Shown here piece after piece: positions 1-5,619 of a DNA stretch of 7,720 nucleotides (its first letter is position 1; the number at the start of each line of letters is the position of its first letter). The notes under the pieces were generated by a model, which was not told the DNA's origin, ran no database searches, and was given only the letters and a program-made list of their open reading frames with translations. Both the position numbers and the translations under genes were made by a program. This DNA is from Streptosporangiaceae bacterium (lineage in GTDB: Bacteria; Actinomycetota; Actinomycetes; Streptosporangiales; Streptosporangiaceae), in assembly GCA_030040815.1 (NCBI GenBank), contig JASHSZ010000170.1:1-7720 (forward strand). Direction: 5' to 3'.

Positions 1-582
1 GCCCGCGGCCTGGCGGGCGTGGTGCTGGTCACCTCCGACGCCCACCGCGGGCTGGTAGCTGCGATCGCCGCCACCTTGCCCGGCGCGAGCTGGCAACGGT
101 GCCGCACCCATTACCTGCGCGACCTGCTGACCAAGGTCGCCAAGACCAGCCAGCCGTGGGTCGCGACCCTGGTCCGCACCATCTTCGACCAGCCCGACGC
201 TGCCGAGGTCGCCGCTCAGTTCGACCGGGTGGTCGCCGCGCTGGAAGGCAAGCTCCCCGCTGCCGCCGAGCACCTGTCGGCCACCCGCGACGACCTGCTC
301 GCCTTCACCGCCGTGCCACGCGAGATCTGGCGCCAGATCTGGAGCTCCAACCCGCAGGAGCGGCTCAACCGCGAGCTGCGCCGCAGAACCGACGTGGTCG
401 GCATCTTCCCCGGCCGCGACGCCATCATCCGCCTTGCCGGCGCCGTGCTCATGGAGCAAAACGACGAGTGGACCGAAGCACGCCGCTACATGGGCCCGGA
501 GATCCTCGCCAGGATCGGCGGCACGCCGGTTACCGCAGACACCGGCGAGGAGGTGACAGCCATTCAGGCGATCAGCGCGTAA
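1..582 (+). CDS. IS256-family transposase, C-terminal half (5' truncated by window edge)
   Basis: This is the C-terminal 193 residues of a DDE transposase that cuts and pastes an IS256-family element. The frame is open from base 1, so the GTG at 19 is internal and not a real start. The second catalytic aspartate is residue 13 of the visible part, in the motif TSDAHRGL. The catalytic glutamate is residue 120, in NPQERLNRE, followed by the conserved RRRTDVVGIFP. The D-to-E spacing of 107 residues matches the long spacing typical of the family (about 108). Other family signatures are PGASWQRCRTHYLRDLL near residues 27-42 and the tail EQNDEWTEARRYMG. The frame is intact to its TAA with no internal damage, so the visible half looks functional. 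The first catalytic aspartate lies outside the window. Confidence 0.93.
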   Translation, partial: ARGLAGVVLVTSDAHRGLVAAIAATLPGASWQRCRTHYLRDLLTKVAKTSQPWVATLVRTIFDQPDAAEVAAQFDRVVAALEGKLPAAAEHLSATRDDLLAFTAVPREIWRQIWSSNPQERLNRELRRRTDVVGIFPGRDAIIRLAGAVLMEQNDEWTEARRYMGPEILARIGGTPVTADTGEEVTAIQAISA

Positions 583-613
583 CATCTCTAAAGGATCTTC
601 ACGGTGCCGTCTC

Positions 614-638
614 TTACACCAAGATCACGGACGTGACC
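614..638. repeat. Probable right terminal inverted repeat of the IS256-family element
   Basis: The stretch begins TTACACCAAG and ends GGACGTGACC. On the minus strand it has the GGTCACGTCC...GGTGTAA layout that I recall from IS256-type ends in actinobacteria. It lies about 30 bases after the transposase stop, the usual place for the right end. Its partner repeat is outside the window, so this rests on resemblance and position only. Confidence 0.5.
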
Positions 639-957
639 CCTCTGCGACAGCTCCCTCCTCGAAGTTCTCGCTCACAACTAGGGAAACGAGGGCACGACCA
701 AAGTGTGACGCGCTCCATCAGGACAGCGTCAGCGGCCTGGTCGGTCGTCAGTACCCGTGTCCGGGCAGGAGACGGCAGACGCCACGATCACGAGTGAACC
801 GCCTGTCCACCACGTGCTGCACCCGCCTCCGCAGCGGATTTAAACAGCACAGCGGCAGCCAACGTCGAGGCAGCCACCGCTACCGGGGCGACCAGCAGGC
901 CAGTGACGCGGGTCGAACACGAACAAGATCCGCAGCGCGCTCCGCCCGGCCGGTGAC
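639..957. other. Non-coding stretch between IS end and phosphotransferase gene
   Basis: I see no gene in these 319 bases. On the minus strand, a frame ending at the TGA at 788-790 carries a short hydrophobic run (LLVAPVAVAASTLAAAVLF) near 835-900. It has no plausible start codon near it, and upstream the frame is a shadow of the phosphotransferase gene. A second minus-strand scrap near 690-760 reads like protein (TTDQAADAVLMERVTL) but also lacks a start. Both could be debris of older genes disrupted near the IS insertion. No clear terminator hairpin with a T-run follows the phosphotransferase gene. Confidence 0.5.
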
Positions 958-2031
958 CTACCGGCGGAACGCGGCGCGGACTGCGGCGGCGGTGGAACTG
1001 AAGTACTCGGGCGGTTCGATGAAGCCCCACTCGTTGAATGTCGAGCCGTTGATGACAGCGCGCCGGTAGCCGAAACAAGCGAGGTAGAGCGTCCGGATAT
1101 ACATGACTGCCTCGAGCCGGTCGAGTTCGTCGTCGGTCAGCTCGACATGTCGGCGGTAGGCGTTGACGGCAGCGTCGATCCATTCCTGATTCGGCCGGCG
1201 TGGGTGCCACGAACCCGTGCCCCAGATCAGGTAGGCGAAGTCGGCAAGACGCGGTCCGCGCCCGGACGCCTTCCAGTTGATCGCGACCGGCCCGTGTTCG
1301 CTGAGGACGGCGTGATCGGGGGCATGCAGGAGGTTCCCGTGGAGCAAGCCCTCCGGAAGGCCGTGGCCGTCGTCGGCCGAGCGCACCTGGTCGCGCAGCT
1401 GCTCGAATCGCTCGCGCTCGGCGGCCGCGACCTTCGTGTCAACTGCGTCGAGAAACGACAGGGCCGCCAGCAGGTCCTGACGCGGCGCGCCCTCACGGCC
1501 AGGGTCCTCGCCACTCGCTCCACCCGGGCGGCCGACGGAATCGTCGTACGGCAGCGCGTGTAGCCGTCCGAGCAGCTCACCCATCATGGCGAACTTCGCG
1601 GCACCATCGGGGAGCCGGACGCCGTCAACGAACCGCGTCACGAGGACCGCGCTGCCATCGAAGTCCGATACGGCATCGTCGACCGCCAGGCGCTCCGCGG
1701 GATAGTCCTGCCGCTCCAGGAATCCGAGGATTGCGGCGTCCCCCTCGGCACCGGCACGAGGCCGAGCGGGGGGAAACGCGCGGGCGACCCACGGGCTGCC
1801 GTCACGGCGGTCAATGCGGAACACGTAGGTCTTGTGCACACTGAGCTTCGTCGCTGCGACCGGGTCGACGCCGTAGCGATCCCGCAGATGAGTGAGTAGC
1901 TGCTCAGGAACTGGCTCGTGGTGCATTCGCGCACCGAGCCCCTCGAGATCCGTTAGCGCTTCGGTGTAGCGCTGCCCAGTCTCCCCGGCGTGGCGCCGGA
2001 CAACCTTCTTGAAGCTGGCGTCCTTGGTCAC
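958..2031 (-). CDS. Phosphotransferase (APH/choline kinase fold) family protein, catalytic aspartates replaced
   Basis: This is a 357-residue protein with the aminoglycoside-phosphotransferase fold, whose active members transfer phosphate from ATP to small molecules in the cytoplasm. The N-lobe carries FRIDRRDGSPWVARAFPPARP (71-91) and SAVLVTRFVDG (127-137). The C-lobe carries LLHGNLLHAPDHA (229-241) and VAINWKASGRGPRLADFAY (249-267). The ends of the C-lobe match a Streptomyces-type phosphotransferase family in my memory, including EWGFIEPPEYF near the C-terminus. The usual catalytic HGDxxxxN is HGN at 231-233 with proline 238 in place of the asparagine. The usual metal-binding IDW is INW (Asn252). 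Loss of both aspartates suggests weak or no kinase activity. The GTG at 2031 is preferred because a strong ribosome binding site precedes it and it includes the motif FKKVVRRHAGETGQRYTEAL (7-26). An ATG at 1926 is the alternative. The frame is open further upstream to 2385, but that part looks non-coding. No partner gene lies close by. Confidence 0.85.
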   Translation of the reverse strand: MTKDASFKKVVRRHAGETGQRYTEALTDLEGLGARMHHEPVPEQLLTHLRDRYGVDPVAATKLSVHKTYVFRIDRRDGSPWVARAFPPARPRAGAEGDAAILGFLERQDYPAERLAVDDAVSDFDGSAVLVTRFVDGVRLPDGAAKFAMMGELLGRLHALPYDDSVGRPGGASGEDPGREGAPRQDLLAALSFLDAVDTKVAAAERERFEQLRDQVRSADDGHGLPEGLLHGNLLHAPDHAVLSEHGPVAINWKASGRGPRLADFAYLIWGTGSWHPRRPNQEWIDAAVNAYRRHVELTDDELDRLEAVMYIRTLYLACFGYRRAVINGSTFNEWGFIEPPEYFSSTAAAVRAAFRR

Positions 2032-2038
2032 GGACAAG

Positions 2039-2045
2039 CCTCCCC
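2039..2045 (-). promoter_or_regulatory. Shine-Dalgarno that sets the start of the 958-2031 gene
   Basis: The minus strand reads GGGGAGG, seven bases before the GTG at 2031. This is a near-ideal ribosome binding site. It argues for the GTG start over the in-frame ATG at 1926 and over any start in the longer open frame reaching 2385. Confidence 0.75.
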
Positions 2046-2288
2046 GTGCACCCTCGTCCCCCAGCGACGCGGTGGTGGAAGATGGCCTGTGACATTGACG
2101 ACCGAGAGGGCGAATCCCCTTCGCCGGTGGAACCCCGACTGGGGCGGATGTCCCACAGCTCGGCGACCGGTCGCCGCCGTGAACAGACTCTTCCTGAGGC
2201 GCTCGGTCTTCGTCAAGCGCTTCACCCACGAGATGGCAGTGCGGGAAGTGCCACCGGCGACGCGCGGACGACCGGACGCCAAGGGTCA

Positions 2289-2306
2289 GGGCGCCCCTGG
2301 GCGCCC
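2289..2306. other. GC-rich hairpin
   Basis: GGGCGCC (2289-2295) pairs perfectly with GGCGCCC (2300-2306) around a four-base CCTG loop, a seven-pair all-GC stem. No T-run follows on either strand, so it is not a textbook intrinsic terminator. It sits about 260 bases upstream of the phosphotransferase start. Just beyond it lies the near-palindrome CCTAGGTACCTTAGG (2308-2322), centred on GGTACC, which could be a protein-binding site or chance. Confidence 0.35.
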
Positions 2307-2717
2307 CCCTAGGTACCTTAGGCACTTGGTGCTCGAGCTCATCACGCGGTCGAGGGCCACCGACGTAGGTGTCCGCCTCTGGCAAGGCGAGCAGTTCGAT
2401 GACTGCCGCGCGGCCCCAGGCTCGCCGCCAAATTATCGCATACCCGGAGAAGCTACGCCGTCTCCAGATGACTGACTGTGCCGGATACGTGCCGAGTAGC
2501 CTGCGCAGTCGCGGTGCCGGGGGCGGCGTGCCCGTCGCGTCGTCAGAGAGAATCAGATTGAACCGGATCGCCTCGCGAGCGCCTGACGCCGCGTGTCGGG
2601 TCTACCCGGTAACTAAAGCCGACCACTAGTGGTGCGGACGAACTCCGAAGTACAGCTATCCGACGACGCCCGCGCGCCGACTATGACCGTCGCCGATACC
2701 GGTGTCGAGGCGGCTCC

Positions 2718-3227
2718 TTATCCCCGCCGGGATATCCCGGTGACGACCCAAGCCCGACCAAGGGCGCTGCAATACAAAGCCACGATGACGAGGACCAAGG
2801 CACGTTGCAGCGCGCCACTCTTGGTGTTCGCCAGGAGCGCGACGGCGAGGCCCAGCTGCACAGGGTAGGCCACGACTGAAATCGACGCGAAGGCGATATT
2901 CAGCGTTCTGGTTCGAGAGCTGCGGGAGAAATTTCCAGCCCGCTTTGCCCTCGGTATCAGCCGTCTGGTGGCCAGCAGGCCGACGGCTGCCATTCCGAGG
3001 CTTGATAGCCCGAAGACGACTGAGCCCCCGGTCAAGGCCACGATCGAGACGATGAAAATGTCTACCAAGGCAACAAACGCGCTGCCTGCCAACACAGTTC
3101 GCAGCTCCCGAGTTGTCGGGTTCTCGTCATCCGCGTTGACGATCGATACGGCGACGACCAGCAACCCCAGGATGGCTGCAGACGCACCCGCGCTCGTGAT
3201 GAAGAAGCTCTCATAGTGGCCGACCAC
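2718..3227 (-). CDS. Small multi-pass membrane protein of unknown function
   Basis: This 169-residue protein has four or five predicted membrane segments, at about residues 9-30, 46-66, 69-87, 110-133 and 141-163. A basic cytoplasmic-type stretch (RRLIPRAKRAGNFSRSSRTR, 88-107) divides the third and fourth. The start, YESFFITSAGASAAILGLLVVAVSIVN, follows a pattern (FF..GA.AA.LGLL.VAVSI) found at the N-terminus of many uncharacterised actinobacterial membrane proteins. I cannot assign a function. It starts with GTG at 3227. Its codons include more A/T-ending ones than its neighbours (for example AAA, GAA and ATA-rich patches), which may mean a separate origin. It stands alone, with about 690 bases downstream to the next minus-strand gene and a divergent operon over 600 bases upstream. 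Confidence 0.75.
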   Translation of the reverse strand: MVGHYESFFITSAGASAAILGLLVVAVSIVNADDENPTTRELRTVLAGSAFVALVDIFIVSIVALTGGSVVFGLSSLGMAAVGLLATRRLIPRAKRAGNFSRSSRTRTLNIAFASISVVAYPVQLGLAVALLANTKSGALQRALVLVIVALYCSALGRAWVVTGISRRG

Positions 3228-3232
3228 AACGC

Positions 3233-3238
3233 ACCCTA
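3233..3238 (-). promoter_or_regulatory. Candidate -10 element or weak ribosome binding site of the membrane-protein gene
   Basis: The minus strand reads TAGGGT five bases before the GTG at 3227. It fits the actinobacterial -10 pattern TANNNT at a distance that would give a leaderless transcript starting at the GTG. The AGGG within it could instead act as a weak Shine-Dalgarno. No convincing -35 box is seen 17-18 bases upstream. Confidence 0.3.
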
Positions 3239-3566
3239 TCGGGCATCGGCGGCTATCTTGCCGAGGCGTGCCCGAACCGCCACCGGACTCGTTCAGCTTC
3301 GCACGCTCGGGCCAGCGCCTTCGCTATAACCGAAACCGCGGTACAGCAGTGCGCGGGTCGAGTGTCAGGCAGGCAGCACGGTGCGCGCGGGGCAGCGCGG
3401 GCCGGACCGGCGCACCGGACGTCGTGGTGTCGCCACACGTGTCACACCGGCGAGGCACAGCCGGGTCATGAAGCCCGGAACGCCTTCGAGTGCTTGTCCG
3501 CCGCATGATCCGCGCTGTGCTTGTGACGGTGGGGACCGCGAAGCTGGCGGACCGCGGGGCCTTTAG

Positions 3567-3713
3567 GTGGGCTACCACCTTGCGCACGGCCGCGACAACG
3601 CGGTCAACGCCGGAATCCGCGCAATCGGAGTGCATGCCAGGGAAGCCCAGGACGAGTACGAGACGATGGGGCTGACCAAGCACCGCGTGACGCCTGACTG
3701 GCTCCCGGACTAG
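3567..3713 (+). pseudogene. Coding-like scrap, possible gene remnant
   Basis: A 48-codon frame runs from a GTG at 3567 to a TAG at 3711-3713. It reads like real protein, with AHGRDNAVNAGIRAIGVHA in the first half and DEYETMGLTKHRVTPDWLPD at the end. About 85 percent of its third codon positions are G or C. It is preceded directly by an in-frame TAG (3564-3566) and has no ribosome binding site, and the frame stays plausible after its own stop (LLVEPDYAG). This looks more like a leftover C-terminal piece of a larger gene than a working small gene. I do not recognise the family. Confidence 0.3.
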
Positions 3714-3781
3714 TTGCTCGTCGAACCGGATTACGCAGGGCCCCAGCAGGCCAGCCACCTGGAAGGAAAGCCGGGAGGCGG

Positions 3782-3808
3782 TGTCGGATCGGGGCAGAGG
3801 CGTTCGTA
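3782..3808 (+). promoter_or_regulatory. Candidate ECF42-type promoter of the DGPF-sigma operon
   Basis: TGTCGG at 3782-3787 is one base from TGTCGA, the -35 motif I recall for ECF42 sigma factors. After 17 bases comes CGTA at 3805-3808, one base from the recalled -10 pattern CG(A/T)C. This would place the transcript start about 50 bases before the ATG at 3864. The position suits autoregulation by the sigma factor of this operon. The match is imperfect at both boxes. Confidence 0.35.
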
Positions 3809-3863
3809 GCAAGGGTGAGCGGCCGCCCGCGAGGGCGCTCCGACCCACAGGAGATGAGCCGAG

Positions 3864-4187
3864 ATGCAGTACCTGTTTTCCGTGATCTTCGACACGGCCG
3901 ACCTCGCCACCCCGGACGAGATGGCAGCCATCGACGCGTTCAACGACCGGCTGGAGGCCGAGGGCCACTGGGTATTCGCCGGCGGTCTCGAGTCGCCCGG
4001 CACGGCGACCGTTGTCGACAACCGGGCTGGGGAAGCGCTGTTCACCGACGGGCCATTCCTGGAGTCGAAGGAGTACCTCGGCGGCTTCTGGGTTATCGAG
4101 GCCCCCCACCTCGACGTGGCGCTCAAGCTCGCCACCGAGGGGTCGAAGGCCTGCAATCGGAAGGTCGAGGTGCGGCCGTTCCGGTGA
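3864..4187 (+). CDS. DGPF/YCII-family protein, partner of ECF42 sigma factor
   Basis: This 107-residue protein has the ferredoxin-like YCII fold and carries the name-giving DGPF motif at residues 62-65 (TDGPFLESKEYLGGFWVIEA). Other family features are the start MQYLFSVIFD, the segment GHWVFAGGLESP at 34-45 and the end KVEVRPFR. Family proteins are small soluble proteins of unclear biochemical role, and their genes commonly sit beside ECF42 sigma factor genes. The start is the ATG at 3864, with AGGAG at 3849-3853 ten bases before it. The TGA stop at 4185-4187 overlaps the GTG start of the sigma factor gene, so the two are almost certainly co-transcribed and translationally coupled. In Streptomyces, DGPF genes are reported as direct targets of ECF42 sigma factors, so this gene is probably the main output of the circuit. 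Length and motifs look intact. Confidence 0.93.
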   Translation: MQYLFSVIFDTADLATPDEMAAIDAFNDRLEAEGHWVFAGGLESPGTATVVDNRAGEALFTDGPFLESKEYLGGFWVIEAPHLDVALKLATEGSKACNRKVEVRPFR

Positions 4188-5416
4188 CCGGGGTCGACGT
4201 GCGGGAGGCGATCACCCAGGCGCACCACGAGGAATGGGCTCGGGTGGTCGCCTCCCTGACCAGGCGTTTCGGTGACCTTGATATCGCCGAGGAGGCTGCG
4301 GCCGAGGCGTTCGCGGCCGCCGTCGAGCGGTGGGCGGCCGACGGTGTACCCCCGAATCCCGGTGCCTGGCTGACCACCACCGCCAACCGCAAGGCCATCG
4401 ACCGGATTCGGCGCGAGAACAAGCGTGACCACAAGCAGAAGGAGGCTCACCTGTTCTACGACGACGAACCGCCTGAGCCCCTCGGCGCCATCGACGACGA
4501 GCGGCTCCGGCTGATCTTCACCTGCTGCCACCCCGCGCTCGCGATGGAGACCCGCGTGGCGCTCACGCTGCGCATGGTCGGCGGTCTGACCGTGCTCCAG
4601 ATCGCCCGTGCCTTCCTGGTGCAGGAGACCACCATGGAGAAGCGGATCACCCGCGCAAAGGCCAAGATCAAGGCGGCTCGCATCCCTTATCGGGTACCGT
4701 CCGCGGAGGATCTCCCGGCACGGGTCTCCGGCGTACTCACCGTCCTCTTCCTCGTCTTCAACGAGGGCTACCTGGCGACCGGCTCAGACACCGATCCCAT
4801 ACGTCACGACCTGACCGCCGAGGCGATCCGGCTCACTCGGCTCATCCGTGCCCTTATGTCGGACGACGGTGAGGTGGCCGGGCTGCTAGCGCTGATGCTC
4901 CTCATCGAGGCCCGACGCACCGCCCGGGTTTCGGCCAGCGGCGAACTGGTCCCCCTCGACGAGCAGGACCGTGGGACCTGGGACGTGGCGCTGATCGCCG
5001 AGGGCCACCGGCTGGTGCGCGAGCGCCTGGCCGCCCGGGTGGCTCCGGGCCGCTACCAGATCCTCGCAGCTATTAACGCCGTGCACACCTCCGCCCGCGA
5101 CGTACGCGACACCGACTGGTCGCAGGTCGTCGCCCTCTACGACCAGCTCGTCCGCCTCGATCCTTCACCGATCATCGCCCTCAACCGGGCCATCGCGGTC
5201 GCCGAGCTTGACGGCCCGGAGGTGGCACTGGCGGCCATCGACCGTCTCGGGGACAAGTTGGCCGGCTATCACGCCTATCACGCGGCCCGCGCTGACCTCC
5301 TGCGTCGGCTGGGGCGCAGCCAGCAGTCGCGCGAGGCCTACGACAAAGCCATCGAACTCGCTGGCAACACCGCCGAGACCGCCTACCTGACCCGACGCCG
5401 CGACCAGCTGCGATAG
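4184..5416 (+). CDS. ECF42-type RNA polymerase sigma factor with C-terminal extension
   Basis: This 410-residue sigma factor directs RNA polymerase to a small promoter set. Region 2 spans about residues 14-80 (EEWARVVASLTRRFGDLDIA, then PNPGAWLTTTANRKAIDRIR). Region 4 spans about 120-168 (VALTLRMVGGLTVLQIARAF, then TMEKRITRAKAKIKAARI, a helix-turn-helix). A long extension follows: LPARVSGVLTVLFLVFNEGY at 177-196, DLTAEAIRLTRLIRALM at 209-225, and a TPR-like end (IALNRAIAVAELDGPEVALA at 331-350, then HAARADLLRRLGRSQQSREA at 366-385). This layout of sigma 2, sigma 4, a DUF6596-type middle and a TPR-like tail defines the ECF42 group, in which the tail is thought to control activity in place of a membrane anti-sigma factor. 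No anti-sigma gene is present here. The GTG start overlaps the DGPF stop as GTGA; the open frame extends upstream to 3815 but overlaps the DGPF gene and is not conserved. Confidence 0.94.
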   Translation: MTGVDVREAITQAHHEEWARVVASLTRRFGDLDIAEEAAAEAFAAAVERWAADGVPPNPGAWLTTTANRKAIDRIRRENKRDHKQKEAHLFYDDEPPEPLGAIDDERLRLIFTCCHPALAMETRVALTLRMVGGLTVLQIARAFLVQETTMEKRITRAKAKIKAARIPYRVPSAEDLPARVSGVLTVLFLVFNEGYLATGSDTDPIRHDLTAEAIRLTRLIRALMSDDGEVAGLLALMLLIEARRTARVSASGELVPLDEQDRGTWDVALIAEGHRLVRERLAARVAPGRYQILAAINAVHTSARDVRDTDWSQVVALYDQLVRLDPSPIIALNRAIAVAELDGPEVALAAIDRLGDKLAGYHAYHAARADLLRRLGRSQQSREAYDKAIELAGNTAETAYLTRRRDQLR

Positions 5417-5538
5417 TGACCGCGGTGCCCGATCGAAGCCTGTACAAAGCCGCGGCCAACGAGGCTGTCGCCGCAAGGACCACGAAACGGCCAGAGCGTC
5501 GGTCAGTCAAGGAAGCGGAACCACCTTTGCCGCCAGTC

Positions 5539-5555
5539 AGTCAGCCCGGCTGGCT
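5539..5555 (+). other. Hairpin downstream of the sigma factor gene
   Basis: AGTCAGC (5539-5545) pairs with GCTGGCT (5549-5555) around a CCG loop, seven pairs with one G-T wobble. It lies about 120 bases after the sigma factor stop and before the broken acetyltransferase. No T-run follows, so a terminator role is only possible. I see no gene in the rest of 5417-5619; the open frame upstream of the ATG at 5620 has no recognisable protein. Confidence 0.25.
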
Positions 5556-5619
5556 AGCGCGGACCACCGCAGCGGCCAAGGCAGAGCCTCGGTGCGATCG
5601 CCCGCATACGGTAGCGGTC

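Larger units (their letters stand above)
1..638 (+). mobile_element. IS256-family insertion sequence, right-hand part
   Basis: The element enters from the left edge, so its left end and the first half of its transposase lie outside the window. The transposase reading frame ends at 582. The 56 bases after it look like the right end of actinobacterial IS256 elements as I remember them: read on the minus strand, the end starts GGTCACGTCC and continues through TTGGTGTAAGAGACGGC. This places the right tip near 638. Any target-site duplication would start just after that (around 639-647), but it cannot be confirmed without the left end. The transposase assignment is firm; the exact tip is an inference from the resemblance of the terminal repeat. 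Confidence 0.75.
2032..2717. other. Long intergenic region with a GC hairpin and short palindromes
   Basis: I see no supportable gene in these 686 bases. Open frames exist on both strands, as expected in GC-rich DNA, but none has recognisable protein sequence or a good ribosome binding site. Structure seen: a hairpin and adjoining near-palindrome at 2289-2322 and a perfect 12-base palindrome ACCACTAGTGGT at 2622-2633. The promoter of the phosphotransferase gene must lie in the part nearest 2032, but I could not find a convincing -35/-10 pair. Confidence 0.5.
3228..3863. other. Intergenic region between divergent genes
   Basis: No complete gene is supported in these 636 bases. The long minus-strand open frame from 4109 to 3324 is mostly the antisense of the DGPF gene and has no recognisable protein. 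The region holds one coding-like scrap at 3567-3713 and, near its right end, the likely promoter and ribosome binding site of the DGPF-sigma operon. Confidence 0.5.

Noticed and set aside
788..910. Short hydrophobic minus-strand peptide LLVAPVAVAASTLAAAVLF
   Set aside because: There is no ATG, GTG or TTG at a sensible position and no ribosome binding site. The longer frame from 1210 runs antisense-shifted through the phosphotransferase gene.
2032..2385. N-terminal extension of the phosphotransferase frame back to 2385
   Set aside because: The 118 extra codons have no recognisable protein, and no good ribosome binding site was noticed for them. A strong Shine-Dalgarno sits right before the GTG at 2031, where family-like sequence begins.
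2727..2740. Perfect 14-base palindrome CCGGGATATCCCGG
   Set aside because: It lies inside the end of the membrane-protein gene, and one such palindrome by chance in a window this size is not surprising. No partner site was seen.
3435..3446. ACACGTGT palindrome with flanking repeats, as a possible operator
   Set aside because: It is only eight bases, over 400 bases from the nearest operon start and 200 from the membrane-protein start, and it is not repeated.
3324..4109. 261-codon minus-strand open frame
   Set aside because: It lies largely antisense to the DGPF gene and has no recognisable motifs. Such frames are common opposite real genes in GC-rich DNA.
3815..4183. Upstream extension of the sigma factor frame
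   Set aside because: It overlaps the DGPF gene in another frame and reads as Arg/Gly-rich nonsense. The GTG at 4184 gives the standard overlap and a normal family length.
5416..5619. In-frame extension upstream of the broken acetyltransferase, with a GTG overlapping the sigma factor stop
   Set aside because: The translated stretch has no similarity to anything I recognise, while acetyltransferase-like sequence starts exactly at the ATG at 5620.
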